60,680 bases of DNA from an uncultured Alphaproteobacteria bacterium (GCA_902556405.1 CACDWF010000004.1:83519-144198), one strand, 5' to 3'. Counted from the stretch's first letter, positions 51,711-60,406 are shown. The notes: generated by a model not told the origin, from the letters alone. A program made the numbers and translations.

Positions 51711-52049
51711 CTATTCAAATGAAGGTGAGAAGGAAAAACTCGTTCCACATCCGCATGATGAAGTAGCGTTAGGATTATTAATTTTAAAACTTGATCCTAT
51801 AAGTTCTTCACTATAATCGATTTCTGCGCCTTCTAAAAACTGTAAAGAAGTTTTATCTATAACGACCCTACAGTCCTCTTTTTCGAAAACTTGATCGTCT
51901 TCATTAACTTTTTCAACAACATTAATAACATACTGAAAGCCTGAGCATCCACCACCCTTCACGGCTACTCTCAAAGTTTTGGTATCACAAGAAGATGATA
52001 TCTTTGCAAACGCTCGGTCTGTCACTATAGGAGGTATTTTTAAGTTCAC
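51711..52049 (-). CDS. A-type iron-sulfur carrier (ErpA/IscA family)
   Basis: This small HesB-like protein carries [2Fe-2S] or [4Fe-4S] clusters to apo-proteins. The three conserved cysteines are in GGGCSGFQY and SSCGCGTSF at the C-terminus. GTG at 52049 gives 112 residues (NLKIPPIVTDRAFAKI follows), the usual size; an extension back to 52112 would add 21 residues not seen in the family. Whether it is ErpA, IscA or an insertion protein for a specific pathway cannot be decided here; GGGCSGFQY with a terminal SSCGCG favours ErpA-like. It is upstream of xth and divergent from dgt. Confidence 0.9.
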   Translation of the reverse strand: MNLKIPPIVTDRAFAKISSSCDTKTLRVAVKGGGCSGFQYVINVVEKVNEDDQVFEKEDCRVVIDKTSLQFLEGAEIDYSEELIGSSFKINNPNATSSCGCGTSFSFSPSFE

Positions 52050-52126
52050 TTTTTTTCTTTCTTTACATCTAAAGCTATAGCGTAATATATACTTGTCTAG
52101 TTGAATAGGCAAGCAGAGAGCATTTT

Positions 52127-53278
52127 TTGAATATAGCAGCTGATCCGAATAAGTCTTTAGGAAGAGTGCATAAAGAAGAACCTTGTTCCATAAGATCTAT
52201 TTTCCAGAGAGACAGAGATAGAATTATCCACTCAAAGTCTTTCAGAAAACTGCAAAACAAGTCTCAAGTGTTCTTTTCTACTACGAATGATATTTTCCGA
52301 ACACGACTTACACATACGATTGAAGTGAGTCAAATAGCAAGAACTATTGCAAATGAACTCGGTTTAAATATTGATCTCTGTGAGACCGTTGCCCTTGCTC
52401 ACGACTTAGGTCATCCGCCTTTTGGCCATACGGGTGAGGAGAGATTGAATAGTCTCATGCAGGAAATTGGGGGCTTTGACCACAATTTCCAAACGCTTAA
52501 AGTAGTTACCATATTAGAGCGACAATACTACAATTTTTATGGACTCAATTTATGTTTTGAATCGTTAGATGGAATTGTAAAGCACAATGGACCTATTAGC
52601 GATCAAAATAAAACCATTCCTGTGTTTTGGGATGAAAATATATCTCTGGGAGATCGGAAAAGAATACATTTAAATCTATTCCCGACTTTAGAGGCACAAG
52701 TTGCGTCACTATCTGATGATATTGCTTATTGTGCACATGATATTGCCGACGGGTATGAAGCGGGGATATTATCGTTTATGAAATTAAAGAGCTCTCCGTT
52801 TTTTGGTGAGCTTTTAGTTTTAGAGCAACCGTTTGGAGGTTCCGCGTCACTTTCAGTTGCTCATGGTTGTAGAAAGCTAATTAGATATTTGGTAAACGAT
52901 TTAATGCGCCATTCACGAGTGAACATTGAAAATTTTCAAAATAATACAGCAAACATAGATATGATAAACTTAATAAACTTTTCCCCTGAAACAGGTAAAA
53001 AAGTGGTGGAATTAAAGAAATATCTGTTTAAAAACCTATACAGGAGCAAGGAGATTAATTTTATGAGGAGCCAGGCAAAGGAAGTGATAGATGAATTATT
53101 TAAATACTTTTTCAATAGATTCGATAGTATCCCAGTATCATTTTTGGAAAATAAATATTATTCAAAATTCAAAACCATGAGACACAGAAAATTAAATCTA
53201 GTTGGGGATTTTATTGCTAGCATGACCGACAAAGAGGCGCTAGAGATGTTTGACAAAATAAGAATAAAAAGTAAATAA
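52127..53278 (+). CDS. dgt: Deoxyguanosinetriphosphate triphosphohydrolase-like protein
   Basis: This HD-domain dNTPase family hydrolyses dGTP (and often other dNTPs) to nucleoside and triphosphate. The N-terminal FQRDRDRIIHSKSFRKLQNKSQVF and TRLTHTIEVSQIARTIA motifs, and the metal site AHDLGHPPFGHTGEERLN (H, HD), with later DDIAYCAHDIADG, are intact. The start is TTG at 52127. The length of 383 aa fits the short alphaproteobacterial class. It heads dgt-argS-SPOR-scpA-scpB. Confidence 0.92.
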   Translation: MNIAADPNKSLGRVHKEEPCSIRSIFQRDRDRIIHSKSFRKLQNKSQVFFSTTNDIFRTRLTHTIEVSQIARTIANELGLNIDLCETVALAHDLGHPPFGHTGEERLNSLMQEIGGFDHNFQTLKVVTILERQYYNFYGLNLCFESLDGIVKHNGPISDQNKTIPVFWDENISLGDRKRIHLNLFPTLEAQVASLSDDIAYCAHDIADGYEAGILSFMKLKSSPFFGELLVLEQPFGGSASLSVAHGCRKLIRYLVNDLMRHSRVNIENFQNNTANIDMINLINFSPETGKKVVELKKYLFKNLYRSKEINFMRSQAKEVIDELFKYFFNRFDSIPVSFLENKYYSKFKTMRHRKLNLVGDFIASMTDKEALEMFDKIRIKSK

Positions 53279-53297
53279 AAATCTAAGGGAGCGAGCA

Positions 53298-55043
53298 TTG
53301 GACATTATCAATATTTTAAGAGATAAGATCCTAAATATTGTGAGCGAGCTGGTTGAAGACAAGAATTTTAAACAACCAATTAACATTAATAATATTGTGG
53401 TAGAGCGACCTAAGAGACAAAACCAAGGCGATTTTTCGACAAATGCGGCTATGGTTCTTGGAAAGGCGCTTTCTTATAATCCAAGAGATCTTGGGGAAAT
53501 AATTTTATTTAAGTTAATTGATGCAGAGCTCATAAATAACGTTTCACTGGATGGGCCAGGTTTTCTTAACATTACAATTAATCCTAAGTTCTGGGATAGG
53601 CTTATAGTAGAAATCGTTACAAATACTTTTAAATACGGGCAGATTAGCTTTGGTAGTGGAAAAAAAGTAAACTTAGAGTTTGTATCTGCCAACCCGACAG
53701 GCCCTCTCCATCTTGGGCATGTAAGAGGAGCCGTATTTGGTGATGTACTCTCGCGACTATTAGAGTTTGTGGGTTTCAAAGTTACTCGTGAATATTATGT
53801 CAATGATGGCGGTGCACAAATTGGAATTTTAGTTAGAACCATATATTATAGGTATCTAGAGAAGTTAGGAGAATGTATAGAGCTGCCTGAGGAATCCTAT
53901 CCTGGAGACTATCTAATTCCAATAGCTGAAAAGCTTGTAGAAAAATATGGGAACAAGCTTAAAAACCTTGAAGAGTTTGAACGGGATAAAATTATTCGGG
54001 GCCTTTCTATAGATTACATGATGGAAATAATAAAGGCTGATCTGAAATCTTTGAACATAGAAATGGATAATTACTTCTCCGAGCAGTCAATGATTAATTC
54101 AAATGGAATAGAGGAGTCTCTTAGTACCCTTAAAGATAAAGGATTAATTTATAAAGGGATAATTGACGCACCTAAAGGCAAGACATATACTGACTGGGAG
54201 GCCCGAGAGCAGTTATTATTTAAATCAACTGAATTTGATGATGATATCGATAGACCAATAAAAAAATCGGACGGATCATGGACCTACTTTGCTCCTGACT
54301 TGGCGTATCACGCGGATAAACTAAAAAGGGGCTTTGACGTGGTGATCGATGTTTTAGGAGCAGACCACGGTGGATACGTAAGCCGTCTAAAAGCTGTAAT
54401 AAAAGCTTTCACCGAAAGAAAAGTTGAATTTGAAGTCAAGTTGGTACAACTAGTTAAGCTTATAAAGAATAAGAGCGTCCTGAAGATGTCAAAAAGAGCG
54501 GGTGAGTATATACTTATTCAAGATCTTTTAAAGGAGGTAAGCGCTGATGTTATTAGGTTTGTTATGCTTAGCAGAAATAATGATGTGCCCTTAGATTTCG
54601 ATATTGATTTAATGCTGTCTAAGTCAAAAGAAAACCCAGTATTTTATGTGAATTATGCTCACGCCAGGATAGTTTCCGTTTTAAAACGAGGGGAGGAATT
54701 AAGCATGTGGCCGTTAGCAAAAATAGGAGATCTAGAAGGAAACGTACCTCCTTTTATGGAAAGTGAGTTAACTTTAATAAAAAAACTTTCAGAGTGGCCT
54801 AATGTGGTTAGACAGTCAGCTAGGTATCATGAACCCCATAGAATAGCTTTTTACTTAAATGAGGTTGCCTCCTCTTTTCATAGTTTATACCAATCCTCAA
54901 GTGGGTCCACTAACTACAGGTTTATAGTCGAGGGATCAAAAGAGCTGTGTGTTAGACGTTTGGCTTTAGCCAAATCTACTCAGATAGTAATAAAAAATGG
55001 CCTTACTCTTCTAGGTATTGTTCCTTTGGACGAAATGTATTAA
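53298..55043 (+). CDS. argS: Arginyl-tRNA synthetase
   Basis: This class I synthetase charges tRNA-Arg. The HIGH-like motif is in SANPTGPLHLGHVRGA, and the KMSK motif is in LKMSKRAGEYI. The N-terminal additional domain (Add1, residues 1-110) and the C-terminal DALR anticodon-binding domain (with the FYLNEVASSFHSLYQ segment) are present. The start TTG follows GGGAG by six bases. The length of 581 aa is normal. Confidence 0.97.
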   Translation: MDIINILRDKILNIVSELVEDKNFKQPININNIVVERPKRQNQGDFSTNAAMVLGKALSYNPRDLGEIILFKLIDAELINNVSLDGPGFLNITINPKFWDRLIVEIVTNTFKYGQISFGSGKKVNLEFVSANPTGPLHLGHVRGAVFGDVLSRLLEFVGFKVTREYYVNDGGAQIGILVRTIYYRYLEKLGECIELPEESYPGDYLIPIAEKLVEKYGNKLKNLEEFERDKIIRGLSIDYMMEIIKADLKSLNIEMDNYFSEQSMINSNGIEESLSTLKDKGLIYKGIIDAPKGKTYTDWEAREQLLFKSTEFDDDIDRPIKKSDGSWTYFAPDLAYHADKLKRGFDVVIDVLGADHGGYVSRLKAVIKAFTERKVEFEVKLVQLVKLIKNKSVLKMSKRAGEYILIQDLLKEVSADVIRFVMLSRNNDVPLDFDIDLMLSKSKENPVFYVNYAHARIVSVLKRGEELSMWPLAKIGDLEGNVPPFMESELTLIKKLSEWPNVVRQSARYHEPHRIAFYLNEVASSFHSLYQSSSGSTNYRFIVEGSKELCVRRLALAKSTQIVIKNGLTLLGIVPLDEMY

Positions 55044-55060
55044 CATTTAGAGAAAAAAAA

Positions 55061-55792
55061 ATGAGCGAACAGGCAGACGACATTACATCTTATACTTCAG
55101 ATAGAAAGTCGATATTAGACTATATTTTTATCGTGGGAAGTTGGCTAGTAAGCTGTTTTTCATTGGTAGTAATAGGCGTTATTGCGTATTGGGCTATAAA
55201 AATCCCAGAAAAAAACATAAATAATTTACCCATAATAAATGCTATGCAAGGGGAGATAAGGATTGAGCCCGATGAACCAGGTGGCAAATCATTTCACGAT
55301 GAAGGTTTATCAATTTACAAAAGTCTTGAGAATGGTAGCAAGATATTGGACAAAAATGACATCATGTTGAATAAAGCTGATCAAAATTCTGTAAATCTTC
55401 GAACAGAAATAAGGAGTAATGAACTTACTAAGGATGATCAGAAAGATTTGACTACAGCTATTGAGGAGGCGCTCAAAGAGGTCGTTAACGGTAATATCCA
55501 AGTAAAAGATAAGTCAGTAGCGAAGAGTCAGCTGGGGTTTCTAAAGCTTTATTTAGGTTCATTCGGTTCAGTTTCACAAGCGCAAGAGTTTAAACAATTC
55601 ATAAAAAAAAGAAACAATAATCTGCTCAATAATGACAACCTAAAAATATTTGAACAATCAGAAGGTAAAAAAAGGTCTTTTAGAGTTGAATTGATGAACA
55701 TTAGTTCGATAGAAGAAGGTGAGAAATTGTGTTCAATGCTTTCCAGTAAACAATTCTCTTGCTTATTAGTTAATGAACAAAGTGTTAATTAA
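55061..55792 (+). CDS. SPOR-domain membrane protein
   Basis: A cytoplasmic N-terminal tail precedes one membrane helix (residues about 22-46, IFIVGSWLVSCFSLVVIGVIAYWA). A hydrophilic periplasmic linker and a C-terminal SPOR domain follow (LGFLKLYLGSFGSVSQAQEFKQFI ... FRVELMNISSIEEGEKLCSML). SPOR domains bind denuded glycan at the septum, so a role in division or septal peptidoglycan is likely. In related genomes the next gene is nagZ; here scpA follows directly after 7 bp. Confidence 0.85.
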   Translation: MSEQADDITSYTSDRKSILDYIFIVGSWLVSCFSLVVIGVIAYWAIKIPEKNINNLPIINAMQGEIRIEPDEPGGKSFHDEGLSIYKSLENGSKILDKNDIMLNKADQNSVNLRTEIRSNELTKDDQKDLTTAIEEALKEVVNGNIQVKDKSVAKSQLGFLKLYLGSFGSVSQAQEFKQFIKKRNNNLLNNDNLKIFEQSEGKKRSFRVELMNISSIEEGEKLCSMLSSKQFSCLLVNEQSVN

Positions 55793-55799
55793 TCAATAA

Positions 55800-56576
55800 A
55801 TGGAAGAACCAACTGAATATCATTCGAGTGCTAAGCCAGAATTACACGTCATTTTGGATGGATTTGAAGGCCCATTGGATCTTTTGCTTACATTAGCAAA
55901 GAGTCAGAAGGTAGATTTAAAGAAATTACAGCTAGGTATTCTAGCTGAGCAGTTCTTAAATTATCTGAAGAATCATGGGTATAAGTTTAAGTTAGAATTT
56001 GCGGGAGACTACTTAGTTATGGCTGCATGGCTTACGTTATTGAAAAGTCAATTAATCATTCCTGAAGATGAGCTTAAAGAGAATGATGGGGACAAGATCA
56101 ATCAATTATTAGCACTTAGACTTGAGAGATTAGCTAAAATAAGAGAAAATGCTACATGGCTATTTGATAGACCTCAGCTTTCACAAGACTTTTTCCCGAG
56201 CTCGATTAGTAAAAATAAAAAAGTAATAAAGGAGGATTGCATAAACGTCCAGATTGCAGATGTATTGAGAGCCTATACAGGGATTATAGATAAGCAGGAT
56301 TATGAAGTTTCATTGCAAACGAAAGAGGAATATTTGTTTTTAGATAAGGCAATTAATTATATTGAGCAAAGGGTTAAGGGATCAAAAGCATTAATCAGTT
56401 TTTCAAATTTGGTTAAGGAAATTCATACTTTATCAGGGATTGACGCAAAGCGTTGCGCAGCATCTATTTTCTGCGGACTACTCGAACACGCAAAATTGGG
56501 AAAAATACAAATGAAGCAGACAAATACCTTTTCCAGTTTGGAGTTGGCAATAGTAAGCAATGGGAACAAAGGATAG
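55800..56576 (+). CDS. scpA: Segregation and condensation protein A
   Basis: ScpA is the kleisin subunit of the SMC-ScpAB condensin complex. The family motif FEGPLDLLLTLAKSQKVDLKKL opens the N-terminal helical bundle and the C-terminal winged helix is present (VKEIHTLSGIDAKRCAASIFCGLLEHAKLG). The length of 258 aa is typical. The ATG is 8 bases from the SPOR stop. Its TAG shares a base with the scpB GTG. Confidence 0.94.
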   Translation: MEEPTEYHSSAKPELHVILDGFEGPLDLLLTLAKSQKVDLKKLQLGILAEQFLNYLKNHGYKFKLEFAGDYLVMAAWLTLLKSQLIIPEDELKENDGDKINQLLALRLERLAKIRENATWLFDRPQLSQDFFPSSISKNKKVIKEDCINVQIADVLRAYTGIIDKQDYEVSLQTKEEYLFLDKAINYIEQRVKGSKALISFSNLVKEIHTLSGIDAKRCAASIFCGLLEHAKLGKIQMKQTNTFSSLELAIVSNGNKG

Positions 56577-57127
56577 TGAAGTTATCTTTGAACGAACAAA
56601 ATGCCGAGAGAGTTATTGAAGCGTTACTATTTACGTCTTCCGAGGCAATTTCTATTAAAGAGTTAAAGAAAAATTTGCCCACAAATATAGATATTGAATC
56701 GGTAATTGAAAAATTACAAAAACATTATGAAACAAGAGGAATAAATTTAAAACGTGTAGGCAAGTCAATTGTTCTTCGTACTGCCAAAGATTTAGATCAT
56801 CTATTTGTTAAAAAAAAGGTAAAAAAAAAGAGCCTATCAAGAGCAGCAAGGGAGACCTTAGCAATTATCGCATATCATCAACCAGTTACTAAACTAGAAA
56901 TAGAAGAGATAAGGGGGGTAAGTGTAGGATCTGGCACTATTGATGTATTAATGGATTTAGAATGGATAAAGTTCGGTAGAAGAAAATTAAGCCCCGGTCG
57001 TCCTGTAACTTTCCTCACCACTGACATATTTCTAGATTACTTTGACTTGAGTAGTACAAAGGATCTCCCAGGAGGTAAAGAACTAAGAGAGCTCGGGTTA
57101 TCTGTAAGAAAATTAAATCAAGATTAA
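56576..57127 (+). CDS. scpB: Segregation and condensation protein B
   Basis: ScpB is a dimeric double winged-helix partner of ScpA. Motifs NAERVIEALLFTSSEAIS, LSRAARETLAIIAYHQPVTKLEIEEIRGV and LMDLEWIKFGRRKLSPGRPVTFLTT are clear. GTG at 56576 (TAGTG overlap with scpA, AAAGGATA ribosome site) gives 183 aa. A longer open frame upstream lies inside scpA and is not used. In related genomes tatABC often follows scpB; here a convergent dCTP deaminase gene ends 4 bp away. Confidence 0.94.
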   Translation: MKLSLNEQNAERVIEALLFTSSEAISIKELKKNLPTNIDIESVIEKLQKHYETRGINLKRVGKSIVLRTAKDLDHLFVKKKVKKKSLSRAARETLAIIAYHQPVTKLEIEEIRGVSVGSGTIDVLMDLEWIKFGRRKLSPGRPVTFLTTDIFLDYFDLSSTKDLPGGKELRELGLSVRKLNQD

Positions 57128-57131
57128 GCCA

Positions 57132-58235
57132 CTACCAACTTTCAAAATGTTTTGATAGCTTAAGTGTTTGTCCTTGATAGTTAGATCCAATCATTTCTCC
57201 ATAAGTAGTGCTTGGTAAGCTGGATAGTGACTCATATATCAACTTGCCAATAATTTGACTATCTTGAAGTATGAAAGGGGTTTCATGACATCTTATTTCA
57301 AGCACTGCCTTAGAGCGTTTATCCGTATTATTTTTAGTGAAGCCAAAGCCGGGATCAAAAAATCCGGCATAATGTACACGAAACTCACCCATCTTTACCT
57401 CATAAGGAACCATCTCTGCAGCAGTTTGAGGCGGGATATTAATGTATTCTTTACTTCTCAGAATGTAGAATGCGCCTGGAGCTAACGTGATACAACCCTT
57501 TCTTGAGAATAGTTTTTCCCAAAAAGTTTCTACTTTATAGAAGTTAAGCTTACTAAGATTAATCGCTGGGCAATTTTCCCGTGCCCTGAAACCAATTGGT
57601 TCATCTCCTTTACTCTTTAAGTTTACAGATATTGTAATGCCGTTATCTATTTGAGTTGTATTCTCTACGATACCAAATCTACTATTTAGTTTTTCTAGTT
57701 GTTGATCCGCTATAATTTTCTGCTCATTATGAAATCGTAGCTGATTTAGTGTTATCCCTTCTCTGATAGTTATAGAAAAAGAAATAGGAGCTATCTCCAC
57801 ATAAATTCTGCCTTTATAACCTTTTCTGATGCGATCGAAGCAGCTAGCATTATCTGATATCAATCTTGTTAATATATCCAGTCTTCCTGTTGAACTTTTG
57901 GCATTAGCGACTGCTGAAATGTTATTAGGTAACCTCAATTCTTCGTGTATTTGTATTATATAGATTTTACCTTTTGTAAGCGTTTTGAAGGTACTGATAT
58001 CTATTTCCCTCTTTTTTAATTGTGATAATTTTTGCCTAACACTTGTTTTCTGTCCAGGTAAAAAAGAAGCTTCAACTTCCCAACATTTTTTAGATAACCG
58101 TAAGTCCATACTTGCAGGTTGGATCTGGTTATCTGTTAGGGGCTTAACGGACTTTATGCAAGATCGATTGTATAAAGCTCTTATCTGTTGCGCAGGAAGT
58201 GCACCTTTTTTTTTGAAAAGCATAAATCTACTCAT
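57132..58235 (-). CDS. Double-length 2'-deoxycytidine 5'-triphosphate deaminase
   Basis: This is a dCTP deaminase/dUTPase superfamily member with two tandem homologous halves in one chain. The first half contains IQPASMDLRL, ISAVANAKSSTGRLDI and a GYKGRIYVEIAPISFSITI beta segment. The second contains AEMVPYEVKMGEFRVHYAGFFDPGFG and AVLEIRCHETPFIL. The common alphaproteobacterial annotation is dCTP deaminase, which makes dUTP for thymidylate synthesis. Whether both halves are active is not clear. It converges with scpB (4 bp) and follows tRNA-Pro by 5 bases. The length is 367 aa. Confidence 0.85.
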   Translation of the reverse strand: MSRFMLFKKKGALPAQQIRALYNRSCIKSVKPLTDNQIQPASMDLRLSKKCWEVEASFLPGQKTSVRQKLSQLKKREIDISTFKTLTKGKIYIIQIHEELRLPNNISAVANAKSSTGRLDILTRLISDNASCFDRIRKGYKGRIYVEIAPISFSITIREGITLNQLRFHNEQKIIADQQLEKLNSRFGIVENTTQIDNGITISVNLKSKGDEPIGFRARENCPAINLSKLNFYKVETFWEKLFSRKGCITLAPGAFYILRSKEYINIPPQTAAEMVPYEVKMGEFRVHYAGFFDPGFGFTKNNTDKRSKAVLEIRCHETPFILQDSQIIGKLIYESLSSLPSTTYGEMIGSNYQGQTLKLSKHFESW

Positions 58236-58239
58236 TTTC

Positions 58240-58316
58240 TGGTCGGGCTAGCGAGATTCGAACTCACGACCTTTCGTCCCCCAGACGAACGCGCTACCAG
58301 ACTGCGCCATAGCCCG
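58240..58316 (-). tRNA. tRNA-Pro (anticodon GGG)
   Basis: A 77-nt cloverleaf on the minus strand includes an encoded CCA. The acceptor arms CGGGCTA/TAGCCCG, the D-arm GGCGCAGTCTGGTAGCGC, the anticodon stem TTCGT/ACGAA around loop CTGGGGG (anticodon GGG), and the T-arm with GAGTTCGAATCTC are all visible. It reads CCC and, by wobble, CCU proline codons. It lies between the MerR gene and the dCTP deaminase gene, the usual place in alphaproteobacteria. Confidence 0.97.
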
Positions 58317-58324
58317 CAATTAGT

Positions 58325-58792
58325 CTAAATACTTGTATTAGCTAGCATTTGCTTTCTTAACCTATTTAAAGCTTCTATTAGGGAATTTATCTTTAACCTT
58401 TGCTGTTTACTGATTGAAGATTTGATATATAACGTCTTTTTCCTAGCATGGCTAAACTTAATCTCTACTCTTTGTTTCCCTATGACTGATGGTTCAACTG
58501 GAATCTCATCTGGCCAATTAACAATAAACTCTTTACCTCTTTTAATAATAGTCTCTTTGACTTTCTTTATGGTTACATTTTCTTCATGAAGTAACGCTTT
58601 TAAGCCTTTGAGAAAGTCAATATCCCGTGGTCTATAATACCTCCGCCCGCCTTTTCGCCTCATTGGCTTTATTTGTTTAAACTGACTTTCCCAGAAACGA
58701 ATTATATATGGTTGTAAATTTAATTCTCTCGCTACTTCAGATATGGTACGGAAGGCCTTAGGTGCTTTTTGAATATCAAATTTTGTGTTCAA
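58325..58792 (-). CDS. MerR-family transcriptional regulator
   Basis: The N-terminal MerR-type winged helix is clear ([23 protein letters not shown]), with the second wing [29 protein letters not shown]. The C-terminus is short and lacks metal-binding cysteines, so a metal sensor is unlikely. The start is TTG overlapping the ihfA stop (TTGA), so it is co-transcribed with ihfA. Its targets are unknown. The length is 155 aa. Confidence 0.85.
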   Translation of the reverse strand: MNTKFDIQKAPKAFRTISEVARELNLQPYIIRFWESQFKQIKPMRRKGGRRYYRPRDIDFLKGLKALLHEENVTIKKVKETIIKRGKEFIVNWPDEIPVEPSVIGKQRVEIKFSHARKKTLYIKSSISKQQRLKINSLIEALNRLRKQMLANTSI

Positions 58793-59091
58793 TTTTTTTC
58801 AGACTCATTAATACGCGCTTTCATCAACTTGGAGGGTTTAAAGCTTATTACCCGCCTAGCGTTAATAGTGGCAGTCACTCCTGTTTTTGGATTTCTACCA
58901 ATCCTTTCCCGTTTTTTTCTTGAGGTGAAAGTACCAAATGATGAAAGCTTTACAATCTCTCCATTTGATAGAGCATTAGAGATATGTTCTAGAACAGTCT
59001 CTAACATCAAAGCAGATTCATGCTTTGAAAGCCCAACATCGCGGTAAAGTGCTTCGCTAATATCTTGGCGAGTTAGTGTTTTGCGTTCCAT
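58789..59091 (-). CDS. ihfA: Integration host factor subunit alpha
   Basis: IHF-alpha is a DNA-bending HU-family protein acting in recombination, replication and transcription. Family motifs are [18 protein letters not shown] and [38 protein letters not shown] has the DNA-intercalating Pro. ATG at 59091 follows GGAGGTTAAG; a longer start (59103) is less likely. The length is 100 aa. It is separated from plsX by 65 bp, where fabH would normally lie. Confidence 0.95.
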   Translation of the reverse strand: MERKTLTRQDISEALYRDVGLSKHESALMLETVLEHISNALSNGEIVKLSSFGTFTSRKKRERIGRNPKTGVTATINARRVISFKPSKLMKARINESEKN

Positions 59092-59107
59092 CTTAACCTC
59101 CATCTAC

Positions 59108-59137
59108 AAAATAATTTAAGTATTATTGAGATGTCAA
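59108..59137 (-). promoter_or_regulatory. Candidate ihfA promoter
   Basis: Reading the minus strand, a perfect TTGACA (plus-strand tgtcaa at 59132-59137) is followed after 18 bp by TATTTT (plus-strand aaaata at 59108-59113). The ihfA ATG at 59091 is about 17 bases from the -10. The -35 is fully consensus and the -10 is moderate. The site lies in the gap where fabH is missing, so ihfA probably has its own promoter here. Confidence 0.45.
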
Positions 59138-59156
59138 CTTAAGTTTTATCAGAAAG

Positions 59157-60155
59157 CTAGCCTGATTTCGTTTGACACATATTTCTTGCTAGCTTGAGAG
59201 CTGAGTAAAAACTTTTGGAATCTGAGCTTCCATGCGATTTTATTACCAATCCGTTCAAGCCAACAAAGACCCCACCATTTAAGGTTCTCGGATCCATTCT
59301 TTCCTTGAGACTCGTAAGCTTTCTTTTAATAAGAAGACCCATAAATAAACCGGAAATAGATGAACCAAACTCATCTATAAAAAATTTTTTGATCAAATTT
59401 GCTGTGCCTTCAGCCGTTTTTAGAGCAATATTTCCACTAAAACCATCAGTCACTATAACATCAGCCTTATCAGAAGAAAAATCACTACCTTCTACAAATC
59501 CTATGTATTCTATTGGCCCCTCTCTAAAAGTTTCGACTAACATTTCCGATGCTCTTCTTAGCTGTTCATTTCCTTTATGTGTCTCTGTACCCACGTTCAA
59601 TAAACCGACTTTGATCCTCTGTGTATTGAAAACCTTAGAAAATATATCTGATCCGAATTTAGAGTAAGCAAGTAGATCAGAGGCTTGTGCCTTGATATCA
59701 GCTCCTGCGTCTAGAACGACATTAAAACCCTTTTCGGATGTTGATGGCCAAAAAATAGCTATTGCTGGTCTTTTTACATCAGGTAGCTTTCTTAAAAGTA
59801 GAGTTGAAATAGCCATCAGCGAGCCAGTATTCCCACATGATACCGCTACTTCTGCTTTAGATGCTTTAACGCTTTCTATGGAATTCCACATACTCGAGTT
59901 CTTTCCTCCCCTTATGGACTGAGCGGGCTTATCTCCCATTTGGATTACTTTTTCACAGTGCTTGATTTTACACTTTTGTTTTATCTTAGGGTATTTATCA
60001 AGAGCTTCGATTATGTACTTCTTGTCTCCATGCAATATGATTTTATCATTGTTGTATTCAGAACAAAACCAGTTTACTCCTCCAATAATTTCATCTACGG
60101 AGTTATCTCCTCCCATGCAATCGACTGAGAGAACGATTTTCTTGTCTTTGCTCAT
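59157..60155 (-). CDS. plsX: Phosphate acyltransferase PlsX
   Basis: PlsX converts acyl-ACP to acyl-phosphate, the acyl donor for PlsY in phospholipid synthesis. Motifs are LSVDCMGGDNSVDEIIGG, SVKASKAEVAVSCGNTGSLMA, FNVVLDAGADI, VGTETHKGNEQLRRA and DVIVTDGFSGNIALKTAEG. The length of 332 aa is normal. It is 36 bp after rpmF. The usual downstream fabH is absent. Confidence 0.96.
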   Translation of the reverse strand: MSKDKKIVLSVDCMGGDNSVDEIIGGVNWFCSEYNNDKIILHGDKKYIIEALDKYPKIKQKCKIKHCEKVIQMGDKPAQSIRGGKNSSMWNSIESVKASKAEVAVSCGNTGSLMAISTLLLRKLPDVKRPAIAIFWPSTSEKGFNVVLDAGADIKAQASDLLAYSKFGSDIFSKVFNTQRIKVGLLNVGTETHKGNEQLRRASEMLVETFREGPIEYIGFVEGSDFSSDKADVIVTDGFSGNIALKTAEGTANLIKKFFIDEFGSSISGLFMGLLIKRKLTSLKERMDPRTLNGGVFVGLNGLVIKSHGSSDSKSFYSALKLARNMCQTKSG

Positions 60156-60190
60156 TAGCTTCCAGGTATACCTAATTGAGCTAATTTATG

Positions 60191-60406
60191 TCAATCTTCG
60201 TCATCACCAACTTCAGATTCTATTTTATTGATCACTCTTCTCTGTTTGTTTCCTGAGCCATAATAACCACATGCACCACATACGTGGTGTGATAACTTTA
60301 GTTCCCCACAATTGCTACATTCACCATATTGTCGGGATATTATGCCGTCATGGGCTCTTCTTAGACCTCTTTTAGATCTAGTAATTTTACTCTTAGGCAC
60401 GCCCAT
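60191..60406 (-). CDS. rpmF: 50S ribosomal protein L32
   Basis: This is a 71-residue ribosomal protein with the family start [19 protein letters not shown] and a four-cysteine zinc ribbon (CSNCGEL, then [10 protein letters not shown]). A 20-residue C-terminal tail of basic then acidic residues follows. AGAGGA precedes the ATG. It lies downstream of yceD, as in most proteobacteria. Confidence 0.97.
   Translation of the reverse strand: MGVPKSKITRSKRGLRRAHDGIISRQYGECSNCGELKLSHHVCGACGYYGSGNKQRRVINKIESEVGDDED

Noticed and set aside
56453-56575. Longer scpB start inside scpA
   Set aside because: The added residues do not resemble ScpB; GTG 56576 has a good ribosome site and overlaps the scpA stop by one base.
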